Assembly (NCBI GenBank): GCA_047528275.1
Contig: CP180023.1
Coordinates: 310,001 to 374,000 of the forward strand
DNA: 64,000 bases
Reading direction: 5' to 3'
From: G039954875 sp047528275
GTDB lineage: Bacteria > Bacteroidota > Bacteroidia > Flavobacteriales > Blattabacteriaceae
Part shown: piece after piece, positions 8,990 to 17,007 of the stretch
Position numbering within the stretch: position 1 is the first letter of the stretch
Layout: every line of letters begins with the position of its first letter
The notes under the pieces: generated by a model
What the model was told of the DNA's origin: nothing
What the model saw: the letters and a program-made list of their open reading frames with translations, nothing else
Database searches by the model: none
Translations under genes and position numbers: made by a program

Positions 8990-10040
8990 CAAGTGTTCAA
9001 GTAATGTAATGAAAAATCTATTAAGTTCGCTTTGGACTAGGAAAATTATTTCTTGATCGAGTAGTCGACAACAGATTTAACTGGCTAAAAATATCTTCAC
9101 TTGTCGTTCGTTTTCTGAAGGCCATATCGAGCAAGTAGCGTATACCATCTTGGTACCTGGCTTGAGGATCGGAGGATAATTTTTAGAAGTGTTGATTGTT
9201 GTTACCTCAATGTTTATAGAAGTTTTGGCTTGCTTTTCCATTTCATATCGAGTTTACGTCGCAATACACCTAATCCTGAGTAAGGCGGCGTATCGATCAG
9301 CAACCGATCTACTGTATGATGAAGGTCCAATATCGCTTGGTTTTCTTCTATCTGAAGAATGATGATGTGGTGTGCTCCGCTTCGCTGAGATTTTTTTTCA
9401 ATTCTTGCAACTCTCTGTGAGAAAGGTATAGGGTAGTGATGCGTCCTTTATTTTGAGACAAGACTATCCTAGATGAAGGATTTTTCCTCCTACCCCTACA
9501 TAGGAATCTACGATATGCATACCGAGTTGTATTCCTAAGAAAGGAGCCATGCATTGGGAAGAAGCATCTTAGATTTTAAAGAGACCTTCTCGGAAAGCTT
9601 TCGTTGCTTCTACATTGTGTCGTATATTCAATATCAATGCGTAGGGATGACTTTCCACAGGGATAGTCTCTATATTTTCTTCTTTCAAAATATGTTGTAG
9701 TCATGACGTATCGGTCTTCAGCGTGTTGGTTTGGAGTACGATGGATGCTTCCCGATTGGTGGCTTTGAGTTCCTCTTTCCAATCCGATCTGAGTTCTTCT
9801 TTACCTAATTAATTGAACCAGTTGGGTATGGAGTCTCATATTGGGAGAGGTTGTTCGTTCATCACGAGCCAACTACCGATGAGAAGCCAGAGTTTTTTTT
9901 CATTAATGGATGGGATTTTACTGAGCTTTTGGATCAAACGTTTCCACCGGATGATGTCGTAAATGGCTTTTCTCACTGTTACGTGATCGAGACTACCTTA
10001 TTTTTTGTTTTTTACGATCAGCTTTTCTACAACTTAACCT
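8990..10040 (-). pseudogene. RsmB-like 16S rRNA m5C methyltransferase, decayed
   Basis: Minus-strand fragments in several frames follow the order of the Bacteroidota RsmB/NOL1-NOP2-sun family. They are 'VRKAIYDIIRWKRLIQKLSK' and 'LWLLIGSWLVMNEQPLP' (N-terminal NusB-like part, about 9980-9840), 'EASIVLQTNTLKTD', 'TKAFREGLFKI' then a stop, 'DASSQCMAPFLG', 'HIVDSYVGVGGKILHLG' (SAM motif, usually D-x-C-A-x-P-G-G-K), 'SGLGVLRRKLDMKWK' and 'PGTKMVYATCSIWPSENERQV' (holding the family's catalytic T-C-S motif). At least five stops or shifts separate them. This m5C modification is therefore probably lost, unless a second enzyme exists elsewhere. Confidence 0.85.
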
Positions 10041-10097
10041 GCATGCTGATCTTGTGAAAATATTTGTATCAGGCCGTCGAATATGCCTTCCAATACG

Positions 10098-11010
10098 CTA
10101 TTATACCATCTCATGTGCTTGAGTCTGTCTGTAGAGGCATTGGATCATCCCGTCGGCCAGACCGATTTTTGGGACATAGATTATTTCAGCTCGGGTCTAT
10201 TGCATGGTATAGAAGTAGATTTTCAAAGCTGGCAGGATCATATCGACGCGATCCGGTTTCATATGAAAGAGACGTATACACTCTTCGTAGGAGAGTCCCT
10301 TGAGGATATTAAGTTGTTCTTGTATGTATTGGATCGTTAGAGGTGTTTTCTCCTTGTACTCCAGAGCATTTGAAAATGTGATTAATGTTGCCACCAGATT
10401 CTATTACTGTCACTCCATCCAAAGAGGTTATATATCGTTCGATCTAGAGTTTGATCTCTTGTATTCAAGTACTCTTCTCCGATCAGTTGGTCCAATAGCT
10501 TGACCGTTCCGATGGAGAAGGATTGAGAAGTGGTAATCTTATCCTCGGTTAAAGAGGGTGACTTCAGTACTTCCTCCTCCTACGTCTACGTATAGGTAGA
10601 ATTTGTCTCTTTGTATGTAGTTTTTCAATTTGGTAGCAAAGATGATTTGTGCTTCCTGCACGCCACTGATCACCTCGATTTTTATACCGGAACGTTGTTG
10701 TACCAGGTCGATGAGATCTTGACGGTTTTCGGCTTCTCGAATGGCTGAAGTGGCATAGGCTAGATAGTGTTTTACGTTATAAATCTTCATCAACATTTGA
10801 TAGGATTGTATGGCATCTGCTACGCATGCAATGCTTTCCGGAGAGATCTTTTTTTGAATGAATACTTCTGAATCTAGTCGTATCGGCGCGCGTACCAATG
10901 TGGCTTTGTGAAACATGATCTCATCGGTATCTTCGACTATGTTCATGATCAGTAGACGCAGGGAATTTAAGCCCATATCTATAGCGGCATAGTTACTGAT
11001 CTTTATGAGT
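10098..11010 (-). pseudogene. ppx: Exopolyphosphatase/guanosine pentaphosphatase (Ppx/GppA), decayed
   Basis: Would release phosphate from polyphosphate. The N-terminal part is open (10539-10976) and gives 'NYAAIDMGLNSLRLLIMNIV', 'YLAYATSAIREAENRQDL' and 'YLYVDVGGGSTEVTLF' (ASKHA phosphate-binding motifs). The likely start, overlapping the 3' end of ppk, reads ATA-AAG-ATC instead of ATG, so the first motif lies outside any canonical start. After codon 'NRG' the frame is lost. Later pieces are 'GVTVIESGGNINHIF', 'TPLTIQYIQEQLNILKGLSY' with 'HMKPDRVDMILPALKIY' (10197-10394), and after a TAG 'AEIIYVPKIGLADGMI'. Frameshifts and stops make it inactive. Confidence 0.88.
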
Positions 11011-13074
11011 AAATGTATTTTCTAAGTAATGTCTGATTTCAGTTTGTGCTCTCAAGGGTAGGACATCGCTTTTTGCAGAGGTCTTTTTGTCGATGTTAGG
11101 CCAGAGCCGAGTTTTAATGTTGTCTTGGAAATAGATCTCAAAGATGTCGGTGATCATTTTTTTTAGATCTAAGTCATAGATAGGACAAGCAGCTTCAACA
11201 CGAAAGTCTAGATTGCGAGGCATCCAGTCTGCCGATGAGATGTACACCAGGTCTTGACCGCCATGGGCAAACCAATATAGGCGGGCGTGCTCTAAAAATT
11301 TATCTACTAGGGTGATCGCCCAGATGTTTTCGCTCCAATTAGGGATTTGGGGGATCAGTGAGCAGATGCTCCTGGCCTGTATCCTGATCTTCACACCGGA
11401 TTGTCCAGCTTGATATAGTCGGTCGATGAGTTCTTTATCACAAAGGTTGTTTACTTTCAAATTGATATAAGCGGGCAGGCCTTTTTGAACGTTTTCAATC
11501 TCTTGATCGATTAAGGAGTTGATCTTTGCTCGCATTTGGTTTGGGGCAGTCATTAGATGGGTATAGTGAAAATTCTTATAGTTGGCATCAAAGAAGTCGA
11601 AAATTGTTACCACTTCGTCGGTGATGCGTTTGTCGGCTGTAAAGAGTACGAAGTCTGTATAAACCTTGGCTGTTTGTTCGTTGAAGTTGCCTGTTCCGAT
11701 TACGGCATAGCGTTTGAGTTGTCCTTTGGAGAACCGTTCGATCTGACAGAGCTTGGCATGTACTTTCAGGCCCGGTACGCCTGAGATGATCCGTACGTCG
11801 TAACTTTGAAGTTTTTTAGCCCAATAGATATTTTGTGCTTCATCGAAACGGGCACGTAGCTCGATCAGGGCTACGACTTCTTTTCCGTTGCGTGCAGCGT
11901 TGATCAAGGCTTTCATCAACCGGGAGTCGTCCGCTACCCGATAGATGGTCATCTTGATAGTTTTGACCCGAGGATCGATAGCAGCTTCACGGAGGAATTT
12001 GATTAGGGTTGAGAAATTGTGATATGGTGTATACAATAGCTGGTCTTTGGCATCGATGCTGGTAAAGTAACTTTTCACCTGATCTACTCCCGGTGGAGTA
12101 GAAGGGTACAACTTTTCGTACTCAAGATCGGTACGACCTAGATTGGGAAATTCCATGAAATCTCGGCGGTTATGGTATTTCCCTGCCGAACTCATGTTGT
12201 CGTATCGGTCCAACTCCATTTTTTCCTTTAGATAGTTGAGTGTATCATAAAGCATGTTTTTGTCGTAGACCAAGCGTACTGGTGTACCTCTTTTGCGTTT
12301 TTCTACACTTCGGGCTACTTTTTCTAAAAAACCTTTGGATAGGTCGTTGTCTAGGGAGAGTTCGGCATCGCGAGTGATTTTGATCGCATAGGCTTCGATG
12401 CTGTTAAACCGAAAGATCGAGAAGATTTCCTTTAAATGGTATCGTATGATGTCTTCTAGAAAGATCACGTATTGTTTTTCATTGGCCGAAGGCAGCAGTA
12501 CAAATCTTGAGAAAGTCCCTATCAGTACTTCGAGCAAGGCATATCGTAGTCTTTTTTGTGCACGCCACATCTCCACGATAAAGTAAAAAGTTCCGTCTTT
12601 GAGCTCAGGAAATTGATTTAGGTCATTCAAGATATAAGTGATGATGGTGTGGCTCAATTTTTCTTGGAAAAACTCGCAGATGAAAGATTTTTGTGGGGTG
12701 GATAACTGGTGCTCGTTGAGAATGAAGATATTTTTTCTTTCCAATTCGTTCAGGATTATATGGTATAAATTTTCATACTCTTCCATTTGATCGTTGACTG
12801 CTGTTTTGATCTCGGTCAATAACTCTTCGGCTGTCTGGTCTTGAATGATGTTGTTATGGTTTTTGTTTTTCAACAGGGCTGCCCGTCGTATGGCAGCGTA
12901 TCGCACTTTGTAGAATTCGTCTAAATTATTTGAAAAAATCCCTAGAAATCGAAGACGTTCTATCAGTGGGACTTGAGGTTCGGCAGCTTCTTGCAGTACA
13001 CAGGCGTTGAATCGTAACCAACTGATTTCTTTATTGATATAGATTTGTACGGGCTTTTCCATTTTTTGAATCAT
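10993..13074 (-). CDS. ppk: Polyphosphate kinase 1
   Basis: Makes polyphosphate from ATP reversibly, through a phosphohistidine. 693 residues, normal length. The N-terminal helical part begins 'ISWLRFNACVLQEAAEPQVP' and 'ERLRFLGIFSNNLDEFYKVR'. The catalytic phospholipase D-like domains hold 'IKMTIYRVADDSRLMKALI', the phosphorylated histidine in 'VHAKLCQIER' (His439) and 'VIGTGNFNEQTAKVYTDF', where E. coli has a second His before I-G-T-G-N. It ends with 'SSADWMPRNLDFRVE'. The order sixA, ppk, ppx on the minus strand suggests an operon, but the degrading partner ppx is dead, so polyphosphate could only be consumed by reverse reaction or other enzymes. Confidence 0.95.
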   Translation of the reverse strand: MIQKMEKPVQIYINKEISWLRFNACVLQEAAEPQVPLIERLRFLGIFSNNLDEFYKVRYAAIRRAALLKNKNHNNIIQDQTAEELLTEIKTAVNDQMEEYENLYHIILNELERKNIFILNEHQLSTPQKSFICEFFQEKLSHTIITYILNDLNQFPELKDGTFYFIVEMWRAQKRLRYALLEVLIGTFSRFVLLPSANEKQYVIFLEDIIRYHLKEIFSIFRFNSIEAYAIKITRDAELSLDNDLSKGFLEKVARSVEKRKRGTPVRLVYDKNMLYDTLNYLKEKMELDRYDNMSSAGKYHNRRDFMEFPNLGRTDLEYEKLYPSTPPGVDQVKSYFTSIDAKDQLLYTPYHNFSTLIKFLREAAIDPRVKTIKMTIYRVADDSRLMKALINAARNGKEVVALIELRARFDEAQNIYWAKKLQSYDVRIISGVPGLKVHAKLCQIERFSKGQLKRYAVIGTGNFNEQTAKVYTDFVLFTADKRITDEVVTIFDFFDANYKNFHYTHLMTAPNQMRAKINSLIDQEIENVQKGLPAYINLKVNNLCDKELIDRLYQAGQSGVKIRIQARSICSLIPQIPNWSENIWAITLVDKFLEHARLYWFAHGGQDLVYISSADWMPRNLDFRVEAACPIYDLDLKKMITDIFEIYFQDNIKTRLWPNIDKKTSAKSDVLPLRAQTEIRHYLENTFTHKDQ

Positions 13075-13151
13075 TTTGTATCAGTCAGATCTTCTTGGGT
13101 TCGATGAAAGCTTGCAATGTACTTCGCTGGATTTTTTACCAATCGTTTACA

Positions 13152-13583
13152 TCAAATGTGAGCACAGCTATACTTGGCTGTGGTTACGTTGTCTACAGTT
13201 AGGTTACCAAAGGTGTTAACAAAGTCTGTAATGCCTGTCTTGTGTCCGAAGAGGATGGTAGTTTTAAAATGAGGGGCTAAGGTCCGGAAGGCCATTTCAA
13301 GTTGGTCTATCGAAAAGATGTATAAAACTTCTTCGATGCGGAGTAGTGAAAAAATATTAAAGGTTTTTGAAAAGATCACCACCGTATGCAAAGTCCTATT
13401 AGCTGGGCTTGAGAGCGAGTAATCCGGTATATATCTTTTTCGGTGTAAAAAACCAGCTACCTTGTACGCTCGTTCGACGTCTACGAGGGTCAAGGTGCGA
13501 TCCCGGTTTTCGAGTTGAGGAACTGGTTCACCCTGAGCATGACGTATCAATATCTTTATCAATTTTCTTGGTTTTGAAAACAA
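13152..13583 (-). CDS. sixA: SixA-like phosphohistidine phosphatase, C-terminally frameshifted
   Basis: Histidine-phosphatase superfamily. The 143-codon frame has 'ILIRHAQG' with the nucleophile His15 (family R-H-A-K-S), 'PDYSLSSPANRTLHTVVIFS' (family S-S-P-A-x-R-A-x-x-T-A) and 'TILFGHKTGITDFVNTF' (family V-G-H-N-P-G). The frame stops at 'YSCAHI'. In another frame the sequence goes on as 'TFDVNDW', then a TAA, then 'KIQRSTLQAFIEPKKI', which looks like the normal family tail (F-D-V-x-x-W-x). So about 25 residues have been lost by a frameshift plus a stop. The core may still fold, or the gene may be an early pseudogene. It lies 77 bases upstream of ppk. Confidence 0.6.
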   Translation of the reverse strand: MFSKPRKLIKILIRHAQGEPVPQLENRDRTLTLVDVERAYKVAGFLHRKRYIPDYSLSSPANRTLHTVVIFSKTFNIFSLLRIEEVLYIFSIDQLEMAFRTLAPHFKTTILFGHKTGITDFVNTFGNLTVDNVTTAKYSCAHI

Positions 13584-13789
13584 TTTAAAAAAAAAGATAT
13601 TTAAGAGATAGCCCCCTGTATTAAATTACATGAATTTATTATTTTAATATACTAATTTTATTATAACCGTTAACATGTTGATAATAAAATATAAAATTAA
13701 GGTGCACACTTTGTGTGTGGCTTGGTTTTAGAAGGAAAAATGTGTCATGTCTGCCTTGAAGACTCATGGTAGTCAGGGTGAAAGAGGGG

Positions 13790-14693
13790 GGGTCTATTTC
13801 CTGTCTATAAGGGATAGGGGCTCGGGTTCCCATCCAGCTTATGGAGTGGGCAGCTTCGCTACAGGTGAAATGTACCGCTTCGGTCAGGTTTTTTGTGCTA
13901 TCAGGACGACGGCCAGTGCGTCGTTGAATACGTCTCGGGCAGTTGTAGTATATAGCAGCTTTCACGATGCTTTCAGGGATCAATTGGTATGTGTCTTCTT
14001 CGAATACTAGGGCTCCTGTGGGTCCTAAAGTGATCACGATATTTTTTACACTTCGTTGGTGGATCAGTTTTGCAACTTTTTTGGCGTCATCTGTGTGGCG
14101 ATTTTTTATGCCTGAGATCATACGGCTTACTTTTTGTTGGGTATAAATATGTCTACCTGGTTCAATAATTTGGTGATCATTAGGTAGGTAGGTGTAGGAT
14201 TATGGATGATTTTTCTTCTTTTAAAGATGGTGTATTGGGTTGCGAATTCTGCTCTGGATAGTAGTATTTCCAATTGGATGAGGAGGATCTTTCCTGAGTA
14301 TATATCATCAAGTAATGTCCTGATATCTGTTTCCTTGAGGGTGGTATTCTCTCCTTAGGTATTACTATAATGTGGTTTCCCCTTTTTTTATCTACGGTGA
14401 TCAGATCTATACCTGAGTTGGTTGTGTCGCTATACAGTAGCTGGGTGGTGTCGATGTCTTCTTGATTCAATAATTGTGCGGGTTGTTTTCCAAATAGATT
14501 TTGACTTAACTTGGAGATGAAACGTACTACGCTTTCCAATCTAGCAGCAGTTATTGCTTGGTTGACTCCTTTTTTTTCGACGGGTTTCATGAAGAAGGAA
14601 TCGCCCAATACGGTTTTGCCAGGGGAAGGGAGGCGGTTTATCTTGAACGATTATGTCGGTATTTGTGCTACCTATGAGGATCATCTTACCCAT
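13790..14693 (-). pseudogene. rbsK: Ribokinase-like sugar kinase (RbsK), decayed
   Basis: The ATG at 14693 lies five bases after the kdnA stop, so it belonged to the same transcript. Readable parts in order: 'MGKMILIGSTNTDIIVQD', then after a shift 'TVLGDSFFMKP' and 'KKGVNQAITAARLESVVRF' (family G-G-K-G-A-N-Q-A), 'NSGIDLITVDKKRGNHIIV', 'VKNIVITLGPTGALVFEED', 'ARDVFNDALAVVL' (family A-G-D-x-F, which holds the catalytic Asp) and 'LTEAVHFTCSEAAHSISWMG' with 'RAPIP'. The last pieces lie in different frames with stops between them. Ribose phosphorylation by this gene is lost. Confidence 0.85.
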
Positions 14694-14697
14694 GGGC

Positions 14698-15888
14698 TTA
14701 GAGTTTTTTTTTGACTAGGTCGTGTATTTTTTTTGCTTGTGTTTCGGCTTGTATTTCGTCCCACAATGAGATATTGAAGGTCAGGGTGCGGCTCATGATC
14801 TCGTCGGATGCGGCGTGGTGTTCTTGTGCATGTCTGAGCAGAATATCTTTAACTTCTTGGTGCAATGGGGCTAGGGTTTTCAATTTTTTCAAATGATCCC
14901 AATTGCGCAGGTAGTGCCAATGATTGTCATACCAATAAACGACCCCCCCTAATTGTTCTATTTTCGACGTAGTGTACAGTTTCCGGGCTTGTGTTTCGCT
15001 AGGGAGGAAGATACTCAGGAAGGAGGCATTGTCTCCATTGGGATCGGGTAGATGGCGGAATGATACGCCTGAGATAGAGGTCAATTTTTCTTTGATGAGT
15101 TGTTTGTTTTTACGTTGGATTTCTAGGATACGTCCGAGTTTTCTAAATTGGGCTAGACCTACGGCTGCGTGTAGCTCAGAGATCCTGAAATTGAGACCGA
15201 TGAAGGGATGATTTTCTGCACCCCGGTCGTGACCTTGATGATCGTGACCGTGATCGCTGTAGTGGTCTGCTTTGCGGTATAGATTTTCATCATGGGTCAG
15301 TACGGCTCCACCTTCGCCACAAGTGATGGTCTTGACATAGTCAAAGGAAAGACAGCCGATATCGCCTATGGTTCCGAGGTACTTCCCTTTGTAGGTAGCT
15401 CCTATGGCTTGGCAGGCGTCTTCGAGGAGGTAAAGATCGTGTTTTTTACAGAGTGCTATGAGTAAGTCTAGATCGGCCATGCCTCCGCACATGTGTACGG
15501 GCATGATCGCTTTGGTACGAGGGCTGATCTTTTTTTCTACGGCTTGGGGGTCTAGTGTCAGACTGTTGTTGATGTCGGCTAAAATGGGTATGGCACCTAC
15601 AGTTAAGAGGGCTTCGAAACTGGCGACAAAAGTAAAGGTGGGTATGATCACTTCATCGCCAGTTCCGATGCGTAAGGTATTGAGGGCTGTGATCAGGGCT
15701 GTGGTACCGCTCGAGGTGAGTTGGACGTGTTTTATTTGAAATTTTTTTTGGATGGTTTCTTCCAGTGTTTTAGCTTTCCAGTGGCCTTTACGAGCTGCAT
15801 CGAAATTGTATCGCATTAATACACCTGTAGCCAATACGTCGTTGACTTCTTTACATTCTTCTTCTCCAAAAAGTTCGAATCCCGGCAT
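14698..15888 (-). CDS. kdnA: DegT/DnrJ-family aminotransferase, probable 8-amino-3,8-dideoxy-manno-octulosonate transaminase KdnA
   Basis: PLP-dependent sugar aminotransferase of 396 residues. It starts 'MPGFELFGEEECKEVNDVL' and continues 'YNFDAARKGHWKAKTLEE', 'SSGTTALITALNTLRIGTGD', 'MPVHMCGGMADLDLL', 'LEDACQAIGATYKGKYLG', the PLP lysine Lys186 in 'SFDYVKTITCGEGGAV', 'SDHGHDHQGHDRGAE' and 'GLNFRISELHAAVGLAQFRKL'. The M-P-G-F-E-L-F-G start and the S-D-H-G-H-D-H segment are as I recall them from Shewanella KdnA, which with the oxidase KdnB converts Kdo to Kdo8N, an amino-Kdo of the LPS core. No kdnB is seen in this window. If KdnA is wrong, it is still a DegT-type sugar aminotransferase. Confidence 0.82.
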   Translation of the reverse strand: MPGFELFGEEECKEVNDVLATGVLMRYNFDAARKGHWKAKTLEETIQKKFQIKHVQLTSSGTTALITALNTLRIGTGDEVIIPTFTFVASFEALLTVGAIPILADINNSLTLDPQAVEKKISPRTKAIMPVHMCGGMADLDLLIALCKKHDLYLLEDACQAIGATYKGKYLGTIGDIGCLSFDYVKTITCGEGGAVLTHDENLYRKADHYSDHGHDHQGHDRGAENHPFIGLNFRISELHAAVGLAQFRKLGRILEIQRKNKQLIKEKLTSISGVSFRHLPDPNGDNASFLSIFLPSETQARKLYTTSKIEQLGGVVYWYDNHWHYLRNWDHLKKLKTLAPLHQEVKDILLRHAQEHHAASDEIMSRTLTFNISLWDEIQAETQAKKIHDLVKKKL

Positions 15889-16119
15889 ATTTTTTATGGT
15901 TTTTTCTACTTGTTGACAAAAATAGTCAATTGTTGTATGATCTTGTGTACGGTAGAAGTTTCTTTAGATTTTCTGCGTATTTTTCGACTTGTTTTTTTTG
16001 TTTAAGGAGTCAGGGTAGGTTCTTTTTTGTATTGGGATATGTTGATATTTGTATCGATTGGGGTTGTTTTTGGTCTTGTAAACTCAGTTTTTCTGTCAGG
16101 TTTGAAGTTGGTCTTAGGG
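15889..16119 (+). other. Gene-free stretch
   Basis: Between the kdnA start and the orphan minus-strand frame. It contains T- and G-rich sequence with no recognisable protein and no promoter that I can support. Confidence 0.4.
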
Positions 16120-16563
16120 TCAGAATAGGATTGTGTTTTTTAAGGAGAGCATGGTGTAGTATATTTTCCTATTTATTGGGTTTAGTTGGGCGTTTATCTT
16201 GAAGTTTCCTTCCATTATGAATTTTAGGCCAATGTTTAATGTACCAACGTTCTTGTCGTAAACGGTCAGGCCATTTTTAATGAGGATGTTTCTGCTAAGT
16301 ATAATTTGTTTGATAAGATCTTTGGTGAAACCTTTTTTTAGTTCGCCACCGTCTTTGTCGATTGATTGTTTTTGAAGGTCTTCGAGTTGGCAGGGTATTA
16401 GAATAATCTTGGTAGTTTGTTGGCTTTCTGAGCTGAGTAGTTCTTCAAATTTTGAGAAGACTATTATATGGGTCACTTCTTTAGTAGTAAAATTGACTAT
16501 CGTTTTTGTATTGGATCTTGAATGACCGACGATGATGCATACACGGGAGTTTTTTTTGATCAC
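16120..16563 (-). CDS. Orphan hypothetical protein
   Basis: 147 codons from a GTG. I do not recognise the family. The composition is protein-like (Lys, Ile, Asn and Thr rich). Segments include 'SRVCIIVGHSRSNTKTIVNF', 'EVTHIIVFSKFEELL' and 'TTKIILIPCQLEDLQ', giving predicted alternating strands and helices. An out-of-frame ATG-AAG-ATG-GCC-GCC just upstream would fit a normal start lost by a one-base shift, so it could be a fragment. No membrane segment or signal is seen. It lies between kdnA and the erosion zone; function unknown. Confidence 0.35.
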   Translation of the reverse strand: MIKKNSRVCIIVGHSRSNTKTIVNFTTKEVTHIIVFSKFEELLSSESQQTTKIILIPCQLEDLQKQSIDKDGGELKKGFTKDLIKQIILSRNILIKNGLTVYDKNVGTLNIGLKFIMEGNFKINAQLNPINRKIYYTMLSLKNTILF

Positions 16564-17007
16564 TTGGCGGCCATCTTCATAATAAGTTTATTTAAGTTAT
16601 TTATTTATTTTTATGTATTTTATACTTTATCTTAAAAAAAACAATTATATTTTTATTATTATCATACTTACTATACTGATATAATATGGTTTTTGTTTTT
16701 TATTTTTATAAAACATATTAGCTAGTTGGGGTTGATGGATTTCCAGTAGAAAAATTACTTGTGATGGATATTGGATCGATTGAACTTTGTTGAGCACTTT
16801 TATCAATTTTTTGTAACCAGCAAATGGTTTTAAGTAATCAGGAAGATGATGGAAATGATTTTTATTTTTATAATAAATTATATTCCAATAATTTTTATCT
16901 TTTAATATTAATGATTATATTAATAATATGAATAATATTTTAATAATAATATTTAATTAAATGAATATATTAGGTTTTTATATATATAATGAATATTTTT
17001 ATAAATT
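16564..17007 (+). other. AT-rich gene-free stretch
   Basis: Very AT-rich sequence with many short TA/AT runs. I see no coding frame of any length and no RNA gene; it looks like fully decayed sequence. Confidence 0.5.

Noticed and set aside
10064..10503. Plus-strand open frames in the ppx relic
   Set aside because: The minus strand gives clear Ppx C-terminal sequence over the same bases.
13747..14010. 87-codon plus-strand frame
   Set aside because: Antisense to the rbsK relic, whose minus-strand segments match the family.
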